A stretch of DNA of 64,000 nt from Oscillibacter sp. Lineage in GTDB: Bacteria; Bacillota; Clostridia; Oscillospirales; Oscillospiraceae. This document shows positions 22,148 to 30,396 of the stretch, piece after piece. The stretch is from the NCBI GenBank assembly GCA_022791875.1, contig JAAVZX010000019.1, positions 1-64,000 on the forward strand, read 5' to 3'. Both the position numbers and the translations under genes were made by a program. Under the pieces are notes generated by a model, which had not been told where the DNA came from, made no database searches, and saw only the letters and a program-made list of their open reading frames with translations. Position 1 is the first letter of the stretch, and each line of letters begins with the position of its first letter.

Positions 22148-23993
22148 GTGCCGCCTCCCGCACCGCCGCGGCCACCCCGGCGGCGTCCAATCCAAATGCG
22201 TGCTCCAGCTGGGGGACGCTGCCCTCCGGCGGGAACCTGTCGCCTAAGTTTTTCAGGATCAAATGCGCCGGGGCCTCCCCCCGCTCCGCCAGCAGGGCCG
22301 CGATTCTCTGCCCCACACAGCCGGCGCTGTACGCATCCTCCAGTATCAGTAATGTACCCGTATTTTTGAAAAAGCCATCCAACGTTTCCGTGTCCAGGGG
22401 GGCAATGCGGTTCAGCTTTAAAACCTCCGCCTCAATGCCCTCCTTGGCCAGCAGTGCCGCCGCCTCCAGGGCGGAGTTGATCAGGACGCCGTAGCTCAGC
22501 AAAGTCACGTCCTTCCCAGCCCGCAGGCGGATCAAGGGTGCGCCGGAGGCGTCCTCCCGGAAGAAGCCCTCGCCGCCCCGCGGGTAGCGCACCGCCACGG
22601 GGCCGGGAATGTCGAACAGGGCCTGACGCAGCATGTGCCGCAGTTCCGCAAAGCTGGAGGGGCACAGGACCGTGAAGCCCGGAATGGACGGCAGGAACAG
22701 GGCGTCGAAGCAGCCCTGGTGCGTCTCTCCGTCGGGGCCAACCAGACCCGCCCGGTCCACGCCCAGGACCACGTGCAGCTTTTCCAGGGCCGCGTCGTGG
22801 ATCAGCATATCGTAGGCCCGCTGCAAAAACGTGGAGTAGACTGCGAAAACGGGGATCATCCCCTGGGCCGCAAGGCCCGCCGACATGGCGACGCCGTGGC
22901 CCTCCGCGATGCCCACGTCGAAAAAGCGCTCGGGAAACGCCTTCGCGAACTCCGTCAGGCCCGTGCCGTCCGCCATGGCGGCGGTGACGGCGCAGACCCG
23001 TCCGTCCTCTTCGGCGCAGTTGAGAAGCGTCCTGCCGAAGACGGCGGAAAAGTTCTCCCCGCCCTCCTTTTTCAGCAGGCCCGTTGCCGGGTCGAAGGGG
23101 CTGATGCCGTGAAACTTGTCCGGGTTCTGCTCTGCGAAGGAGTACCCCTTCCCCTTCACCGTGTTCACGTGGACCAGCACTGGACAGCGCAGGTCCCGCG
23201 CCCACTCCAGCACGTCGCACAGGCGGGGCAGGTCGTGGCCGTCGATGGGGCCCAGGTAGGTGAAGCCCATGTCCTCAAACAGGGTGCTCCCCGGCCAGAG
23301 GGTCCGTTTCAGCCAGGTCTTCATGCCGTGGTTGAAGCGGTACAGCGGGTTCCCCATGGGCCTGCGCCCGAAGAGGCTCCTGTACCACTTCTTAAAATGG
23401 TAGTAGGCGGGCTTGGAGCGGAGCTTCGCAAGGTGGGTGGGAATGGCCCCCACGTTGCGGTTGATGGACATTCCGTTATCGTTTAAGATCACAATCAGGG
23501 GTTCGCCGGAGGCTCCGGCGTTGTTCAGGCCCTCGTAGGCCAGCCCCCCCGTCAGCGCCCCGTCCCCCAGGAGGGCCAGGACGCTGTAGTCCCCCTTTTG
23601 CAGCGTCCGGGCGCGGGCCATGCCCAGGGCCACGGACACGGAGTTGGAGGCGTGTCCGGCGATAAAGGCGTCGTGGACACTCTCCTTGGGCTTGGGGAAG
23701 CCCGAGAGGCCCTGGAACTGCCGGAGCGTCGCGAAGAGCTCCCGCCGCCCCGTGAGGGCCTTGTGGACGTAGCACTGGTGCCCTACGTCGAAGACCAGGC
23801 GGTCCCGCTCCGTGTCGAAGACCCGGTGGAGGGCCACGGTCAGCTCCACGGCCCCCAGGTTGGAGGCCAGGTGCCCCCCCGTCCCGGAGACGCTCTGCAC
23901 AAGAAACTCCCTCAGCTCCTGGCAGAGCTGGGGGAGCTGTCCGGCGGGCAGTGCCCGAAGGTCCGCCGGGGAATGGATCAACTCCAGCAGCAT
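22134..23993 (-). CDS. dxs: 1-deoxy-D-xylulose-5-phosphate synthase
   Basis: Thiamine-diphosphate enzyme that condenses pyruvate and glyceraldehyde-3-phosphate, the first step of the MEP isoprenoid pathway. The 619-residue product shows GTGGHLASNLGAVELTVALH, the ThDP motif GDGALTGGLAYEGLNNAG, the transketolase pyrimidine domain (DVGIAEGHGVAMSAGLAAQG), and HDLPRLCDVLEWA. The ATG at 23993 fits the family start (MLLELIHSPADLRALP); AGGAG lies 14 bases upstream, which is long. A TTG at 24017 is an alternative. It lies between oapA and tlyA as in other OLE-type operons. Confidence 0.96.
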   Translation of the reverse strand: MLLELIHSPADLRALPAGQLPQLCQELREFLVQSVSGTGGHLASNLGAVELTVALHRVFDTERDRLVFDVGHQCYVHKALTGRRELFATLRQFQGLSGFPKPKESVHDAFIAGHASNSVSVALGMARARTLQKGDYSVLALLGDGALTGGLAYEGLNNAGASGEPLIVILNDNGMSINRNVGAIPTHLAKLRSKPAYYHFKKWYRSLFGRRPMGNPLYRFNHGMKTWLKRTLWPGSTLFEDMGFTYLGPIDGHDLPRLCDVLEWARDLRCPVLVHVNTVKGKGYSFAEQNPDKFHGISPFDPATGLLKKEGGENFSAVFGRTLLNCAEEDGRVCAVTAAMADGTGLTEFAKAFPERFFDVGIAEGHGVAMSAGLAAQGMIPVFAVYSTFLQRAYDMLIHDAALEKLHVVLGVDRAGLVGPDGETHQGCFDALFLPSIPGFTVLCPSSFAELRHMLRQALFDIPGPVAVRYPRGGEGFFREDASGAPLIRLRAGKDVTLLSYGVLINSALEAAALLAKEGIEAEVLKLNRIAPLDTETLDGFFKNTGTLLILEDAYSAGCVGQRIAALLAERGEAPAHLILKNLGDRFPPEGSVPQLEHAFGLDAAGVAAAVREAAHGSD

Positions 23994-24021
23994 GACTCGT
24001 TCAAACGCTCCTCTCAACGGC

Positions 24022-24582
24022 TCAGATATGGAAGATATGGAGAATCCGCCCGGCCAGGTAGACCACCTTCGTGCTCCGGGAGATGGCGACGGTCTTCCCC
24101 AGGGCCTTCCCGCCGATGGTGAGGCCGGACACGAGGGCCGTCACGCCCACGGAGATCAGCACCGAGCGGAGGTTCAGGGCCCTCTGGAGCTGGGTGACGA
24201 TAACCGCCCCCGTGGCGCCGCTGACGATGCCGCAGATGTCGCCCACCACGTCGTTGCAGACGCTGGAGACGCGCCCAGCGTTCCGCAGGAGCATGAGGGC
24301 CTCCTTGGCCCCCTTCTCCTTGTGGGCGGCCATGGCGTGGAAGGGCTTGGGGTCCGCCGCGGTGACGGAGACGCCGATGATGTCGAAAACAATGCCCAGG
24401 CCGATAAAAGCGGCCAACAGCAAAAGAGCGGTCGCCACGCCCGCGCCGTCCAGCATCGCCTCGGACGCCAGACTCAATACGCCGGACAGGGCCACCGCCA
24501 TGAGAAAGACCGTTAAGGCCCAGCGATATTGGGCGGACGCTTTGCCTTTATCCTTTCCCTTGGAATTGTGTGCCTTTTTCAA
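24022..24582 (-). CDS. oapA: OLE-associated membrane protein OapA (DUF21-like)
   Basis: A 186-residue protein with four predicted helices (about 22-42, 48-70, 108-128 and 138-158). A cytoplasmic stretch, EKGAKEALMLLRNAGRVSSVCNDVVGD, resembles the DUF21/CNNM membrane domain. The start is a TTG at 24582 with GGGGAGG seven bases upstream; the longer in-frame reading runs into repeat sequence. The gene follows the OLE-like RNA and precedes dxs, the position OapA holds in known OLE operons. OapA is the integral membrane partner of OLE RNA. Identity here rests on topology, the DUF21-like segment and this gene order. Confidence 0.83.
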   Translation of the reverse strand: MKKAHNSKGKDKGKASAQYRWALTVFLMAVALSGVLSLASEAMLDGAGVATALLLLAAFIGLGIVFDIIGVSVTAADPKPFHAMAAHKEKGAKEALMLLRNAGRVSSVCNDVVGDICGIVSGATGAVIVTQLQRALNLRSVLISVGVTALVSGLTIGGKALGKTVAISRSTKVVYLAGRILHIFHI

Positions 24583-24689
24583 GAAAAAACCTCCCCTGGC
24601 CTGTTGGGCCAGATGAATGTGAATGTACAGTGCATAAACGGAGCGTGCCGGAAGCCGCGGACGGGTTTTTCCGGGCGCGGCAGACATGG

Positions 24690-25010
24690 GCGCGGTTCCG
24701 CGGGTGCGGCGGACGCGAAGGACGGGCGGACACAGAGGTCCGCCCCTACAGGGTGTGTCAGGTGGATATGTGCATGTTGAGGGGTGCATCCCCATTGGTC
24801 TGGCATTCGCGAAGGACGGGCCGCCGAGGGCGGCGGCCCCTACGGTGTGCATCCCATGAAGCCTGGCAGTGGACGTGTACGCACCTCAACGCCCCTGGCA
24901 GTTACAGAAAGAAAGTGATCTGGCGGGGTCCAGGGGAAACCGTTTCCCCTGGCAGGAGTCCAGAGGGCAGCGCCCTCTGGCGGGGTCTGGGGCAGAGCCC
25001 CAGCGCAGGC
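24690..25010 (+). repeat. Mosaic repeat between OLE RNA and oapA
   Basis: On plus it contains GGACGGGCGGACACAGAGG hairpin modules, the CGCCGAGGGCGGCGGCCCC module, GACGTGTACGCACCTCAACG, and then a double-hairpin element in GATCTGG-first orientation (24917-25000). Modules and order match the right part of the mosaics at 10005 and 35475. Here it sits inside the OLE-oapA transcript, antisense to it. The spacer 24583-24690 shows nothing else. Confidence 0.75.
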
Positions 25011-25039
25011 ACTACAGACAGAAGTATGTTGGTGCTAAG

Positions 25040-25690
25040 CGGCGGCGGCAGAAAAAGTAAATCTTACGGCTTAGGTACGGGTTGGATTTCCCCGCAGAGC
25101 GCCTCTCGTTGCCGATGGAGGCGGTTTCCCGTTCGGCCCTGCGGCACGGCGTCGCCTGTCCGCGCTACCCGACTGCCACTTAGTCCGCACTGCAATCCTT
25201 TTTCTGCCCCGCTGAAAGACAGCCTAGGTGATTTCCACCACAGTCCGTCCGTTTCTTTAGCCTCTTTTGCAGAACGGGTTTCAGGGGGCGATCACGGCAC
25301 AGCCCTGGCCGGGGCCTTACCGCGTAGTTCCCTCATCCACCCGCCCCACGCAAGGCAGGCTACAGCTGCACACAGCGTTACCGCCCGAAGACGGATGCAC
25401 CGCATTGCAGGTTCATCATCTGTTTCGTACACAGGCCGGAAATACCACGTCGGGAGTACGTCCATGCACAAGAACAGGTCTCCACGGAAACAGGGTCGGA
25501 TTGACCATGCCATTGGAAAGCGCCCTGAGTCCGCAAGCATACCAAAGGGTACGCTTCCCCCCAGCACCCACCCAAAACTGGGCGTAATAAGCAGGCACCA
25601 GAGGTTTCATCGGTGTGCCCTTCAGAGGATTTTTAGGCCCTCCTTAGGAAACGGCAGATCTGACTAGAATACTGCGCCGCCGCCTAGCAT
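25040..25690 (-). ncRNA. OLE RNA (ornate, large, extremophilic)
   Basis: About 650 bases without a credible gene, bounded by a strong minus-strand promoter at 25696-25724 and by oapA downstream. On the minus strand it is full of short complementary segments and GNRA-like turns, for example GGCGGGTGGATGAGGGAAC near 25330-25312 and ACGCGGTAAGGCCCCGG just after it. The length, the position between a promoter and oapA, and the following dxs-tlyA-nadK-argR-recN order match the known OLE RNA context in Bacillus halodurans and anaerobic Clostridia. Short open frames inside it have no ribosome-binding sites and no family resemblance. Ends are approximate. RNase P and tmRNA were considered and their core motifs are absent. 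Confidence 0.83.
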
Positions 25691-25695
25691 TCCAT

Positions 25696-25724
25696 AGTAT
25701 ACCACGCCATTCATAATTATGCAA
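25696..25724 (-). promoter_or_regulatory. Promoter of the OLE RNA operon
   Basis: Minus strand: TTGCAT (25719-25724), 17 bases, TATACT (25696-25701). It begins 33 bases after the rluB stop, so the RNA can be made independently of rluB. The predicted start is near 25689. Confidence 0.86.
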
Positions 25725-25756
25725 GATATACCGTATGTTAATTTTTTGCGAAAGCC

Positions 25757-26458
25757 CTACTTCCGGAGCGCGCCGAGTTCCGCGGGGGTGAGATGCCGCC
25801 ATTTTCCGACAGGCAGGCTTCCCAGATGCAGGCAGTGCTCCCGGACGCGCCGCAGGCGCGTCACGCGCAGGCCGCAGGCCGCGCACATGCGGCGGACCTG
25901 GCGGTTCTTCCCCTCGTGGATGACGACGGAGAGGACGGCGGCATCGCCGTCCTTACGTAAGAAAGCGGCCCGGGCGGGGCGGATGGGCTCACCCTCCAGG
26001 TCCGTGATCTGGGCCAGCCGCGCGGCGGCGGAGGCGGTGTCGCCCCGGACCCAGACGTAGTACTCCTTTTCGGCCTCATAGCTGGGGTGCAGAAGGCGCT
26101 GAGTCAAAGCGCCGTCGTTGGTCATCAGGAGCAGGCCCTCAGAATCCAGGTCCAGGCGTCCCACGGGGTACACCCGCGCCCCGCAGTCCCGCACCAGATC
26201 CGCCACGGTCCTCCGCCCCTTCTCGTCGGAGAGCGTGGACACGTAGCCGCGGGGCTTGTTCAGGAGCAAATACACCGGTTCGGATTTCGACGCCACGGGC
26301 TTTCCGTCCACCCGCACGTCGTCGCAGTCCAAATCCGCCCGCATCCCCAGCGTGGCCGTCTCCCCGTTTACCGTGACCCGGCCCGCTTGGATCAAGCTCT
26401 CCGCCGCCCTCCTGGAACAGATCCCCGCGGCGGAAAGAATCTTTTGCAGTCTGTCCAT
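25757..26458 (-). CDS. rluB: Ribosomal large-subunit pseudouridine synthase, RluB/RsuA family
   Basis: Isomerises specific uridines in rRNA. The 233-residue product has an N-terminal S4 domain (MDRLQKILSAAGICSRRAAE, then GRVTVNGETATLG). The RsuA/RluB catalytic domain carries GRLDLDSEGLLLMTNDG with the catalytic Asp and the GKNRQVRRMCAACG segment. The ATG at 26458 follows GGAGGGG. It ends with TAG. It is downstream of dacF by 57 bases and belongs to the ytfJ-dacF-rluB side rather than to the OLE operon. RluB versus RsuA cannot be separated with certainty by eye. Confidence 0.93.
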   Translation of the reverse strand: MDRLQKILSAAGICSRRAAESLIQAGRVTVNGETATLGMRADLDCDDVRVDGKPVASKSEPVYLLLNKPRGYVSTLSDEKGRRTVADLVRDCGARVYPVGRLDLDSEGLLLMTNDGALTQRLLHPSYEAEKEYYVWVRGDTASAAARLAQITDLEGEPIRPARAAFLRKDGDAAVLSVVIHEGKNRQVRRMCAACGLRVTRLRRVREHCLHLGSLPVGKWRHLTPAELGALRK

Positions 26459-26473
26459 ACGCCCCTCCGTCCG

Positions 26474-26500
26474 CTGCCAGGGGGAACCGCTTCCCCCTGG
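26474..26500. repeat. Single hairpin of the double-hairpin family
   Basis: CCAGGGGGAACCGCTTCCCCCTGG is a lone half-element between dacF and rluB, with a GCTG flank on one side and GTTCCCAC on the other. Confidence 0.65.
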
Positions 26501-26514
26501 GTTCCCACAGCTGT

Positions 26515-27621
26515 CTAACCCGCCGGCCTGCCCTTCTCTCTGGGCTTCCACACGCTCAGCGCGGACGCCGCCTTGGGCGTAACCGTTTCGCCGCAGAGCA
26601 GATCCACCTGGCCTGCTTCCCGGCCGTTCACCAGAAAGACCGCCGCGCCCACCTTCGTACCCGCCAGCACCGGAGCGCTGAGCGCGCCGTCCAGGCGGAT
26701 CTCCGTCTCCAACGTTTCCCCCTGCCCCAGGGGCCAGGAAAAGCTGTCCGCCGCAACCAGCGGAACCCGCTCCTTGAGCCCCCCCGGCACGGTCCCATAG
26801 TCCACTACCCGCCCCAGCACCGCCGGACGCGCCGCCGGGTACGCCGCGAAGCCGTACTCGTACAGGCTCTGGTGGTCCGCCCAGTCGTTCCCGTCCTGGA
26901 GGGTCACGGCCACCAGGCGCTGGCCGTTCCGCTCCGCGCAGCTCACCAGCGTCCGGCCCGCCGCGCGGGTGTACCCGGTTTTCAGGCCGATGCATCCGTC
27001 CATGTATTGCAGCAGCTTGTTGTGGTTCGTCATGGTCCGCCCGCCCACCGTGGCCGTTCGGGTGGAGGCGATCCGCATCAGCGTTTCGTCCGCCACCGCC
27101 GCGCAGGCCAGACGGGCCATGTCCCGCGCCGTGGAGTAGTGGCGCTCATGGTCCAGGCCGTGGGGGTTGGCGAAGGACGAATTGGTCATGCCGATCTGAC
27201 GCGCCGTCGCGTTCATCATGGCCGCGAAGGCGTCCACCGAGCCGCCTATGTGTTCCGCGATGGCCGTCGCCGCGTCGTTGCCCGAGCACATCAGAAGGCC
27301 GTACAGAAGGGACTCCAGCGTCAGCTGTTCCCCCTCTTTCAGGTACATGGAGGAGCCCTCCGTGTACGCCGCCGCGTGGCTCACCGTCACCACGTCCGTG
27401 GGGTTTCCCTCCCGGATTGCCACCAGCGCCGTGAGAATCTTCGTCGTGCTGGCAATCAGCATCCGGGCGTCCGCGTTCTGTTCGTACAGCACCCGCCCGC
27501 TCTCCACGTCCATCAAGATCGCGGAGGTCGCGGACGTGCTCACCGCCTCCGCCCGCCCAGGCAGCAGGCACAGCGCCAGCATCCCCGCCGCCAGCAGGCG
27601 GCGCAGGAACCGTTTCGCCAA
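26515..27621 (-). CDS. dacF: D-alanyl-D-alanine carboxypeptidase (DacF/PBP5 type)
   Basis: Secreted low-molecular-weight penicillin-binding protein that trims the terminal D-Ala of peptidoglycan stems. The N-terminal signal peptide (LLAAGMLALCLLPGRAEA) ends near residue 26. Catalytic motifs are ASTTKILTAL (SxxK, Ser about 58), CSGNDAATAIAEH (SxN) and LKTGYTRAAGRTLVS (KTG). A PBP5-like C-terminal beta domain follows. The start is a TTG at 27621 with GAGGTGAT seven bases upstream; no ATG fits the frame. The neighbour ytfJ is a spore protein gene, so a sporulation role like DacF is plausible but not proven. Confidence 0.92.
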   Translation of the reverse strand: MAKRFLRRLLAAGMLALCLLPGRAEAVSTSATSAILMDVESGRVLYEQNADARMLIASTTKILTALVAIREGNPTDVVTVSHAAAYTEGSSMYLKEGEQLTLESLLYGLLMCSGNDAATAIAEHIGGSVDAFAAMMNATARQIGMTNSSFANPHGLDHERHYSTARDMARLACAAVADETLMRIASTRTATVGGRTMTNHNKLLQYMDGCIGLKTGYTRAAGRTLVSCAERNGQRLVAVTLQDGNDWADHQSLYEYGFAAYPAARPAVLGRVVDYGTVPGGLKERVPLVAADSFSWPLGQGETLETEIRLDGALSAPVLAGTKVGAAVFLVNGREAGQVDLLCGETVTPKAASALSVWKPREKGRPAG

Positions 27622-27677
27622 GGTTCATCACCTCAATTTGTCAGAAGTGATGTATAGTATACCCACCTGGCACGCGC

Positions 27678-28076
27678 TCAAAGCGTCTCGTCCGCTTTCT
27701 TCTTGTCTAAAAATTTTTCCACTTTCTCCAGAATGTCCGGAGCCATTTCCACGATCCGCTCCACCGCCGACACAGGCGGCATCGCCACCGGCAGGACCCG
27801 GGTAATGCCGTCCTTGATCACCAGGAACGCCACCGGATCGATCCGCACGCCCCCCGCGCCGCCGCCTCCGAAGCCATGGGGCTGAACTTTTCCGTAGTCC
27901 CCGCCGCCGGTGCCGAAGCCGATGTTCACACGGGAAATCGGGATCAGCGTCACGCCGTCGGGGGTGTTGATGGGCTGGCCTACGATGGTGTTGGTGTCTG
28001 CCATCTCGTGGATTTTCTCGATTGTGGAACGCATCAGGTCGTTTATTTGGTGTCTCTTCTCCGTTGTGTTATCCAT
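27678..28076 (-). CDS. ytfJ: Spore protein YtfJ (GerW family)
   Basis: A 132-residue member of the YtfJ/GerW family, needed for germination in Bacillus and Clostridium. The sequence has the family core DTNTIVGQPINTPDGVTLIPISRV followed by a glycine-rich segment, NIGFGTGGGDYG and GFGGGGAGGVRIDPVAFLV. The C-terminal amphipathic helix is KVEKFLDKKK. The ATG at 28076 follows AAAGGAAG. It lies directly after a DUF2953 gene (YtfI), the same pairing as in Bacillus. Confidence 0.93.
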   Translation of the reverse strand: MDNTTEKRHQINDLMRSTIEKIHEMADTNTIVGQPINTPDGVTLIPISRVNIGFGTGGGDYGKVQPHGFGGGGAGGVRIDPVAFLVIKDGITRVLPVAMPPVSAVERIVEMAPDILEKVEKFLDKKKADETL

Positions 28077-28138
28077 TTCGCGCTTCCTTTCTCATGTCTG
28101 AAATAGAGTAGTAGCATTGGTTGACAGGCATCGCCGCC

Positions 28139-28825
28139 TCACGCGGCGGGGTCTTTCACAGGTTCAGCTTTTTCCGCCTCCGCGGCACGCTTTTTCAGGC
28201 GTTTCCGGAATTTCAGGAACCACCGCACCGCTGGGAAAGCGATCCCGAAGCCCACGGCGATCAGCGTCCCGATCCGGAACGTCACCCCCACCTCGCCCTC
28301 CACGGCAGGAGCAGCCGCCAGGAAGTCCACGCCCGTGTGGATGTACGGCTCAGGGATATCCACCAGCTTTTCCAGCACCGGCATCCCGTTCCAGACCGCG
28401 GCCTGGATCTCCCCATAGAGCTTCGCAGAAGCGGCAGGGTCCACCAGTCCCCCCAACACCACGGACAGCCGCAAAGGCCGAATCCGCACCCCCTTCCGCG
28501 TTCTCCCCAGAGCCCGCCGCAAAGGCGGAAACAGGGTCCGCACAGCGTCCTTCACATCCTCAAAGGTAAAGGGAAGTTTTTTCTTCTCCCCCCCCTCATC
28601 CGTCTTAGCCTCCACCTTTTTCTCAGGCTTAGCCTTCTTCTTTTTCTCCGCCTTACCGCCCTTCCTCTTCTTGACCTTAGCGGGCAGAATATGTACCCGC
28701 AGAACCCCAACCCGCACATCCAACCGAACCCCATCCCCGCCAAACGCCGCCCAGACGCCCACACGGGTCACGCACACCAACAAAATCAACGCAGCAATCA
28801 CCAGCAGAATCCACAGCCAAAGCAA
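28139..28825 (-). CDS. ytfI: DUF2953 protein (YtfI-like)
   Basis: A 228-residue protein with one N-terminal helix (about residues 1-20), a Lys/Glu-rich linker (KKRKGGKAEKKKKAKPEKK) and a DUF2953 domain. The domain has PFTFEDVKDAVRTLFPPLRR, IRPLRLSVVLGGLVDPA and a C-terminal hydrophobic segment. YtfI and YtfJ are usually adjacent in spore formers. I prefer the TTG at 28825, which has GGGGAGG eight bases upstream; a GTG at 28834 overlaps that ribosome-binding site. A double-hairpin repeat lies just upstream. Confidence 0.85.
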   Translation of the reverse strand: MLWLWILLVIAALILLVCVTRVGVWAAFGGDGVRLDVRVGVLRVHILPAKVKKRKGGKAEKKKKAKPEKKVEAKTDEGGEKKKLPFTFEDVKDAVRTLFPPLRRALGRTRKGVRIRPLRLSVVLGGLVDPAASAKLYGEIQAAVWNGMPVLEKLVDIPEPYIHTGVDFLAAAPAVEGEVGVTFRIGTLIAVGFGIAFPAVRWFLKFRKRLKKRAAEAEKAEPVKDPAA

Positions 28826-28871
28826 CGTCTGCACCTCCCCTCTTTTCGGTAGTCTCTACCTGGTTTTTGTG

Positions 28872-28966
28872 CCTCCGGCGGGCGGGGGGCCTCCGGCGGC
28901 CAAAGGGCTTTGCCCTCTGGACTCCCACCAGGGAGGCACGCGCCTCCCTGGACCCTGGCAGATCAG
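28872..28966 (+). repeat. Double-hairpin repeat upstream of ytfI
   Basis: CCTCCGGCGG appears twice, then CCAAAGGGCTTTGCCCTCTGG, ACTCCCA, CCAGGGAGGCACGCGCCTCCCTGG, and ACCCTGGCAGATCAG. It is sense-oriented (GATCTGCC-first) to ytfI on the minus strand. Confidence 0.85.
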
Positions 28967-28970
28967 TCCA

Positions 28971-29570
28971 TTATTGTGGGCCTTCTTCCGTCATGCGTGC
29001 TTCCAGCGCTTCCGCCAGTTCTCCCGCTTCGCCCAGACCGAAGGCGGCGGCACCGCCGTTCAGCTCCGGCAGCGGCGGCAGATCGTCCAGGCTGCTCAGA
29101 TGGAACGACCGTAGAAACTGGTTCGTCGTCCTATACAGTCTGGGCCGTCCCGGCACTTGCAGACGCCCGCACTCTTCGATCAGCTTCCTCTGAAGCAACA
29201 AACTCACCGTATAAGCGCTGTCCACGCCCCGGATCTGATCCACACGCGCCCGCGTAGCAGGCTGGTAATACGCAATAATCGCCAACGCCTCCAGCGCCGG
29301 AGGACTCAGCTTCGCAGGCTTACGGATCTCCAGCACGCTCCGGATCTGCTCCGCATACTCCGGCGCGGAGCACAGCTGCCAGCTGTCCTCGATATGCAGC
29401 AGGCGAATCCCCCGCCGCTCAAAAGCGTACCCATCCCCCAGCCTCTGCAAAGCCTTTTCCACGTCAGCACGCTTCGCCTCCAGCGCGGCGCACAGCCGTT
29501 CCGTCTCCACCGGCTCCCCGGAGGCGAACAGAACAGCCTCCGCCGCCGCCTCGATTTCACTGCGCGCCAT
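28971..29570 (-). CDS. scpB: Segregation and condensation protein B
   Basis: Kleisin-associated winged-helix subunit of the SMC-ScpAB condensin. The 199-residue product starts MARSEIEAAAEAVLFASGEP, has LSPPALEALAIIAYYQPATR and IRGVDSAYTVSLLLQRKLIEECGR. The tail DDLPPLPEL is typical. The ATG at 29570 overlaps scpA by 14 bases. It ends next to a double-hairpin repeat. Confidence 0.96.
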   Translation of the reverse strand: MARSEIEAAAEAVLFASGEPVETERLCAALEAKRADVEKALQRLGDGYAFERRGIRLLHIEDSWQLCSAPEYAEQIRSVLEIRKPAKLSPPALEALAIIAYYQPATRARVDQIRGVDSAYTVSLLLQRKLIEECGRLQVPGRPRLYRTTNQFLRSFHLSSLDDLPPLPELNGGAAAFGLGEAGELAEALEARMTEEGPQ

Positions 29571-30363
29571 AGGCGTCTTCCTCCTCCCGTTCCGGCGGCT
29601 CTTCCACACGGCGCACGCCGCACTCCACCTCCATTCCGCTTCCCGTCAGCTCAATCAGCCGCGTCCGGCACAGCTCCAGCACCGCCAGAAACGTAGCCAC
29701 CAGCTCGCTCCGGCTCTGGTTCCCCCGGAACAGTGCCCGGAACGCCGTCACGCCCCGACCCGCCAGCCGTCCCAGGATTTCCCGCACCTTGTTCTCCACC
29801 GGGTACGGCTCATGCTGCACAATTTCCTGAAACGCGGCCCGCGGCGGCGGGAGGCGGCGCTCCATACGGTTTTGCAGTTCTTCCATAGCCGCCCGCAAAT
29901 CCTCGCGCCTGTGATCGTAGACGAAAATTTTCCCCGACTGCCGCGACGCCGGCGTCCGCACAAAAATATTCCGTCCGAACTCCCCCATGGCGCTCAGGGC
30001 TTCCGCCGCCGTTTTAATCTGCGCGTAGCTCTCCCCCCGGCTCCGTTCCTCCAGGGACTGGATCAGCGCCGCCATCTCGTTTTTGGCTTCCTCGTCCTCG
30101 ATAGACAAAAGCATCCGCGTCTTGAGGTACACCAGATGGGACGCCATAGCCGCGAACTCGCTGGCCACCTCCAGATCCATCCGCTGCCTCTGCTCCAGCC
30201 ATTCCAGGTACTGGGCGCAGATCAGCGAGATCGAGATATCCTGAATTTCCATCCGGTTCTTCCCCAGCAGGAACAGAATCAGATCCAGCGGCCCCTCAAA
30301 GTCCTGCAATTCCTCCGACCGGACATGGACCACCTTTTCCAGCTTGAATACGGGATTTTCCAA
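29557..30363 (-). CDS. scpA: Segregation and condensation protein A
   Basis: Kleisin subunit that bridges the SMC heads. The 268-residue product contains FEGPLDLILFLLGKNRMEIQ near the start, YLEWLEQRQRMDLEVASEF, and MASHLVYLKTRMLLSI. The C-terminal winged helix (VATFLAVLELCRTRLIELTG) is also present. The start is a TTG at 30363 with AGGAGGTATTTT upstream. It is coupled to scpB by overlap and is preceded at 33 bases by the M50 protease gene, a common Clostridial arrangement. Confidence 0.95.
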   Translation of the reverse strand: MENPVFKLEKVVHVRSEELQDFEGPLDLILFLLGKNRMEIQDISISLICAQYLEWLEQRQRMDLEVASEFAAMASHLVYLKTRMLLSIEDEEAKNEMAALIQSLEERSRGESYAQIKTAAEALSAMGEFGRNIFVRTPASRQSGKIFVYDHRREDLRAAMEELQNRMERRLPPPRAAFQEIVQHEPYPVENKVREILGRLAGRGVTAFRALFRGNQSRSELVATFLAVLELCRTRLIELTGSGMEVECGVRRVEEPPEREEEDAYGAQ

Positions 30364-30396
30364 AAAATACCTCCTGGTTCCCCCGCCGCACAGCGC

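Noticed and set aside
25267-25610. Several short open frames inside the OLE RNA region
   Set aside because: No ribosome-binding sites, no recognisable domains, and frames on both strands overlap each other within a structured RNA.
25040-25690. RNase P RNA or tmRNA as the identity of the structured region
   Set aside because: The GGAAAGUCC-like core of RNase P and the tRNA-like CCA end and tag frame of tmRNA were not found, while the gene order fits OLE.
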